A stretch of DNA of 64,000 nucleotides, taken from contig NZ_LLXV01000019.1 in assembly GCF_001431665.1 (NCBI RefSeq), forward strand, positions 62,001-126,000, written 5' to 3'. The DNA is from Stenotrophomonas beteli. Lineage in GTDB: Bacteria > Pseudomonadota > Gammaproteobacteria > Xanthomonadales > Xanthomonadaceae. The stretch's first letter is position 1; every line of letters starts with the position of its first letter. Below the pieces are notes generated by a model, which was given only the letters and a program-made list of their open reading frames with translations, was not told where the DNA came from and ran no database searches. The position numbers were made by a program, and so were the translations under genes. Positions 61,188-64,000 of the stretch are shown here, one piece after another.

Positions 61188-61721
61188 ATGATGAAACAAA
61201 AGCGTCAGCGGCGGCTGCTAGCGTGGGTGCACACGAAGGTGGCGATGGTGCGGAACATGGATGGCGGGCGCTGGGATCGCAATCGGGTGTTGACTCTGTT
61301 GGCAGCCACGCTGCTGCTGGCGGTGGTGGTCTATTGGGGCGTGACCCTGGCTGGCCCGGTGCCGGCGGTTGCCGCCAGCGAAGCTCACCCCGGCCTGCCC
61401 GCGCGGCCCGCCTTCGATGCCGCTGCAAGCGTGCCGCTGGTGCGGCTGCTTTCACCGGGCGCGGTGCGCACCGACGTTACCGTGCTGGGCGTGGTGGCCG
61501 GCGAACATGAACCGCTGGCGCTGCTTTCGGTGGATGGCCGGCCCGCCGAGGCCTACGCGCCAGGACAACGGCTGGGACCGTCTACGGTCCTGGCCAGCGT
61601 CGGTGCCAGCACGGTGGAACTGGCACAGGCCGGGCAGTCGCGCAGCCTGCCGGTTCCCGCGCTGCCGCCGGTGCCGACCGATGGCATCGTACCGGCCTCC
61701 CCGACGGGTGGCTCACCGTAG
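61188..61721 (+). CDS. gspC: Type II secretion clamp protein, short form without PDZ domain
   Basis: 177 residues. Membrane helix about 36-54 (LTLLAATLLLAVVVYWGVT), Ala/Pro linker, then an HR domain (about 80-155: VPLVRLLSPGAVRTDVTVLGVVAGEHEPLALLSVDGRPAEAYAPGQRLGPSTVLASVGASTVEL) that contacts the secretin N0 domain. The usual C-terminal PDZ or coiled-coil domain is absent. The start could also be ATG 61245, closer to the membrane helix. The TAG stop is part of a REP element. Confidence 0.82.
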   Translation: MMKQKRQRRLLAWVHTKVAMVRNMDGGRWDRNRVLTLLAATLLLAVVVYWGVTLAGPVPAVAASEAHPGLPARPAFDAAASVPLVRLLSPGAVRTDVTVLGVVAGEHEPLALLSVDGRPAEAYAPGQRLGPSTVLASVGASTVELAQAGQSRSLPVPALPPVPTDGIVPASPTGGSP

Positions 61722-61798
61722 CGCCGAGCCCACGCTCGGCTGCCTTTGCATGAGTGTTGAAGGACACGCAGGAGGAGCCGAGCGTGGGCTCGGCTCCA
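61718..61798. repeat. SMAG-type REP inverted dimer
   Basis: GTAGCGCCGAGCCCACGCTCGGC and the inverted GCCGAGCGTGGGCTCGGCTCC enclose about 35 bases. The GTAG head contains the gspC stop codon. Confidence 0.85.
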
Positions 61799-61811
61799 GG
61801 GCCAGGCAGGC

Positions 61812-62150
61812 TCAGCGCGCAGGTCGCTGCGGCACCACCGAGCGCCCGAAGGCATCACCCATGCGCTGCCGCGTGCCTTCCAGGTTGTACTGCATCCGCT
61901 CATTGCCGGGCTGTCGCATCAGTCGTTCGGCCTCCGGCAGTGCCGATGGCTTCGTTGCTTTCGGTGCCGGTGCAAGTTTGCGCTGCAGGCAATCCCAGGC
62001 CGGAACACGCTCGCCATTGACCTGCACTTCGATGCAGGGCGCAGCATCGTCCTGCTTCTTCGCGGTGGCGTCAGCGCGCGCCGGTGGCTGCGCCAGCAGC
62101 AGGGCCAGGGGTAGGGCAGCGCGCAGGCCCGCCATCAATGATCCACGCAT
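61812..62150 (-). CDS. Small exported protein, unknown function
   Basis: 112 residues with a signal peptide (MAGLRAALPLALLLAQPPARADA). A two-Cys strand CIEVQVNGERVPAWDC is followed by a Pro/Lys-rich linker and helix ERLMRQPGNERMQYNLEGTRQRMGDAFGRSVVPQRPAR. No family was recognised. It sits on the minus strand between gspC and the FhaC-type gene, where the P. aeruginosa locus has phdA; it shows no Phd similarity. ATG 62135 is an alternative start. Confidence 0.55.
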   Translation of the reverse strand: MRGSLMAGLRAALPLALLLAQPPARADATAKKQDDAAPCIEVQVNGERVPAWDCLQRKLAPAPKATKPSALPEAERLMRQPGNERMQYNLEGTRQRMGDAFGRSVVPQRPAR

Positions 62151-62341
62151 CTCGAATTTCCCGCGGCTATCGACGTTCTGCAATGAAGACGTGTGGCGGA
62201 GGCAGGGTCCGCCTGCGCGCGTTGCGGCGCTGGCAGAGATGACAGTGCTGTCACAAAAGTGTTGGCGGTTTTGACGCGATGTACACGTCCTGTTGGTAGA
62301 TCCACGCGCCGCTCCCTGGCCACTCCCTTCGATACGACGCG

Positions 62342-63967
62342 ATGCCTTCGATGAATCCTGTTCCGTGCCGAGCCGTCCGTCCTCCGCTGCGCCTGCATCC
62401 GTTGATGCTGGCCCTGGTGGCGCTGCCGCTGCCGTTGTTCGCTCAGGAGGCAGCGCCTGCGCCCAGCGTAAACATCAATGAGTACATCGTGCGCGGCAAT
62501 ACCGTGCTCGATCCGCGCCAGATCGAGCGCGCCGTCGAGCCCTTCCTCGGCCCGGGAAAGACCCTGGCAGATGTCGAAAAGGCACGCGATGCTGTCAATG
62601 CGCTGTACCAGCAGGCGGGCTACCAGTCGGTCTACGTGGAGCTGCCCGAGCAGCAGGTCAGTGGTGGCGTAGTGCTGCTGAAGGTACAGCAGACACCGAT
62701 CGGCCAGCTGCGGGTGGTGGGCACGAAGCACGAATCGCCCGAACGCATCCGAGAACGTGTACCGGCGCTGGCCGAGGGCAAGGTGCCTGACTTCGACCAG
62801 GCGCAGAAGGAACTGACCGCACTGAACGAAGGCGGGCGTCGCCAGGTGATGCCGCTGGTGCGCGAAGGCCAGGTGCCGGGCACGATGGATGTGGACCTGC
62901 AGGTCGAGGAGAAGTCGCCGTGGCGTGCCAGCGCGTCACTCAACAACGACCACAGTGCCGACACCGAGAAGCTGCGCCTGAGTGCGTCGCTGGCCTACGA
63001 CAACCTGTGGAAGCGCGGGCACAGCGCCAACCTCGGCGTGTACCTGGCGCCGGAAGATACCAAGCAGGCCAAGGTGTTGTCGGCCTCGTACACGATGCCG
63101 TTCGAAGGCACGCCGTGGAGCCTGGAAGCCTCCGGCTACACGTCCGACAGTCGCGTGCTGAACGCGGGCGGACAGGTCGGTACCGGCACCGGCACCAACG
63201 TGATCGGCAACGGCCATTCGATCGGCCTCAAGCTCAACTACCGCCTTGCCGGCAGCAGCCAGTGGTGGCGCCAGCTCAGCCTCGGTGTGGATTTCAAGGA
63301 CACCGAGGAAGACACGCAGATGGGCAAGGACAGCCTGAAGACACCGCTGAAGTACGCGCCAATTACCCTGGCGTTCGTCGGCGTGCGCCAGGGTGAGCAG
63401 GATCAGCTGAGCATCAACACCCAGCTGGTGGCCGGTACCCGCCGCCTGTTCGGTTACGGCAGCGACGCCACCGCGTTCGGCCAGAAGCGCTACTGGGCCG
63501 ACCCGAGCTTCGTGGCCTTCAAGGCCGACGTGGCCAACACCCACACCTTCGGCAACGACTGGCAGTGGTACGCGCGTGGCTCGCTGCAGGTGACCGACGC
63601 GCCGCTGGTATCGGCCGAGCAGTTCGCCGCCGGCGGCATGTACACCGTGCGCGGCTATCTGTCGGCCGAGGCGATCGGCGATTACGGCGGCCTGGCCAGC
63701 CTGGAATGGCGCACGCCTGCGTGGTCGCTGTGGAGCGGCACCGACCTGCGTGTCTACAGCTTCGCCGACGCGGCTTACCTGCGCCTGCGCCAACCGCTGC
63801 CTGAACAGCGTGACAAGTACAACTTGGCCTCGGTCGGCCTGGGCGCGCAGCTGCGCCTGGGTGAACACCTGCAACTGCGCCTGGACTACGCCTGGCCCTA
63901 CGCCGATGGCCCGGTCACGCGCAAGGACGACCCGCGCCTGCATTTCAACATCAGCACCAGCTACTGA
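62342..63967 (+). CDS. FhaC/ShlB-type two-partner secretion transporter (TpsB, PdtB-like)
   Basis: 541 residues. Signal peptide about 1-35; a short plug-like start, POTRA domains (about 45-215: VNINEYIVRGNTVLDPRQIERAV, GVVLLKVQQTPIGQLRVVG, MDVDLQVEEKSPWRASASLNND) and a 16-stranded barrel with the conserved loop motif GGMYTVRGYLSAEAIGDYGG, where VRGY is the TpsB signature. It ends in an aromatic residue, HFNISTSY, for outer-membrane insertion. It should export the giant exoprotein. In P. aeruginosa exbB/exbD genes follow pdtB; the window ends 33 bases later. Confidence 0.92.
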   Translation: MPSMNPVPCRAVRPPLRLHPLMLALVALPLPLFAQEAAPAPSVNINEYIVRGNTVLDPRQIERAVEPFLGPGKTLADVEKARDAVNALYQQAGYQSVYVELPEQQVSGGVVLLKVQQTPIGQLRVVGTKHESPERIRERVPALAEGKVPDFDQAQKELTALNEGGRRQVMPLVREGQVPGTMDVDLQVEEKSPWRASASLNNDHSADTEKLRLSASLAYDNLWKRGHSANLGVYLAPEDTKQAKVLSASYTMPFEGTPWSLEASGYTSDSRVLNAGGQVGTGTGTNVIGNGHSIGLKLNYRLAGSSQWWRQLSLGVDFKDTEEDTQMGKDSLKTPLKYAPITLAFVGVRQGEQDQLSINTQLVAGTRRLFGYGSDATAFGQKRYWADPSFVAFKADVANTHTFGNDWQWYARGSLQVTDAPLVSAEQFAAGGMYTVRGYLSAEAIGDYGGLASLEWRTPAWSLWSGTDLRVYSFADAAYLRLRQPLPEQRDKYNLASVGLGAQLRLGEHLQLRLDYAWPYADGPVTRKDDPRLHFNISTSY

Positions 63968-64000
63968 ACCTTTCCTTGAACATGCGTTCTCCGGAGACCC

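Overview
The window reads as a chromosome segment of a Stenotrophomonas species, most likely of the S. maltophilia complex. The support is a high-GC, xanthomonad-type gene set and many REP elements with a GTAG head (the SMAG type known from S. maltophilia). These sit singly or as inverted dimers in at least eight intergenic gaps. Next to one of them is a REP-associated tyrosine transposase. No prophage, integron, CRISPR array, rRNA or tRNA was seen.

Left part (1-20.5 kb). The window opens in the 3' end of a catecholate siderophore operon (carrier/thioesterase end of an EntF-like NRPS, then entA). Next, on the minus strand, is a four-gene operon DUF3348-DUF802-OmpA-DUF2894. Its two central proteins look like a MotA/ExbB-type stator with a very long coiled-coil tail and a MotB-type peptidoglycan-binding partner, an architecture resembling ZorA/ZorB of Zorya defence. 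An M14 metallopeptidase follows, then an envelope-modification operon (response regulator, histidine kinase, DgkA, EptA phosphoethanolamine transferase), three small exported proteins, two decayed small genes, an RcnB-like protein, and a four-gene FUSC/DUF1656/HlyD/OMF efflux operon facing a divergent AraC regulator. A secreted alpha/beta hydrolase ends this part.

Middle part (20.5-33 kb). A molybdenum region: moaA, a moaC-moaB fusion, moeA, moaD, moaE, mobA, a small unknown protein, a four-cysteine FNR-type regulator and modABC. It is followed by a minus-strand PAS-protein/diflavin-reductase pair and by azlCD with a divergent Lrp/AsnC regulator. This is molybdate uptake, cofactor synthesis and oxygen sensing grouped together, although no molybdoenzyme lies in the window.

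Right part (33.4-64 kb). One large secretion locus: an STN/TonB-C protein, an ECF sigma factor and a FecR-type anti-sigma factor; two paralogous proteins with a Phd/YefM-like N-terminus; a type II secretion system (gspG,K,L,M,D,E,F); a DING/PstS-like phosphate-binding protein; a 4130-residue filamentous-haemagglutinin-type exoprotein; minor pseudopilin genes J, I, H on the minus strand; gspC; a small exported protein; and a FhaC/ShlB-type two-partner transporter. From memory, this content and order closely parallel the Pseudomonas aeruginosa PUMA3 locus (vreAIR, hxc T2SS, DING protein, pdtA, phdA, pdtB), with rearrangements and a duplicated PhdA-like gene. The inferred logic is that a surface-signalling cascade controls both a phosphate-related T2SS and a giant two-partner exoprotein.

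All identifications come from reading the translations by eye. Family names are recalled, not searched.
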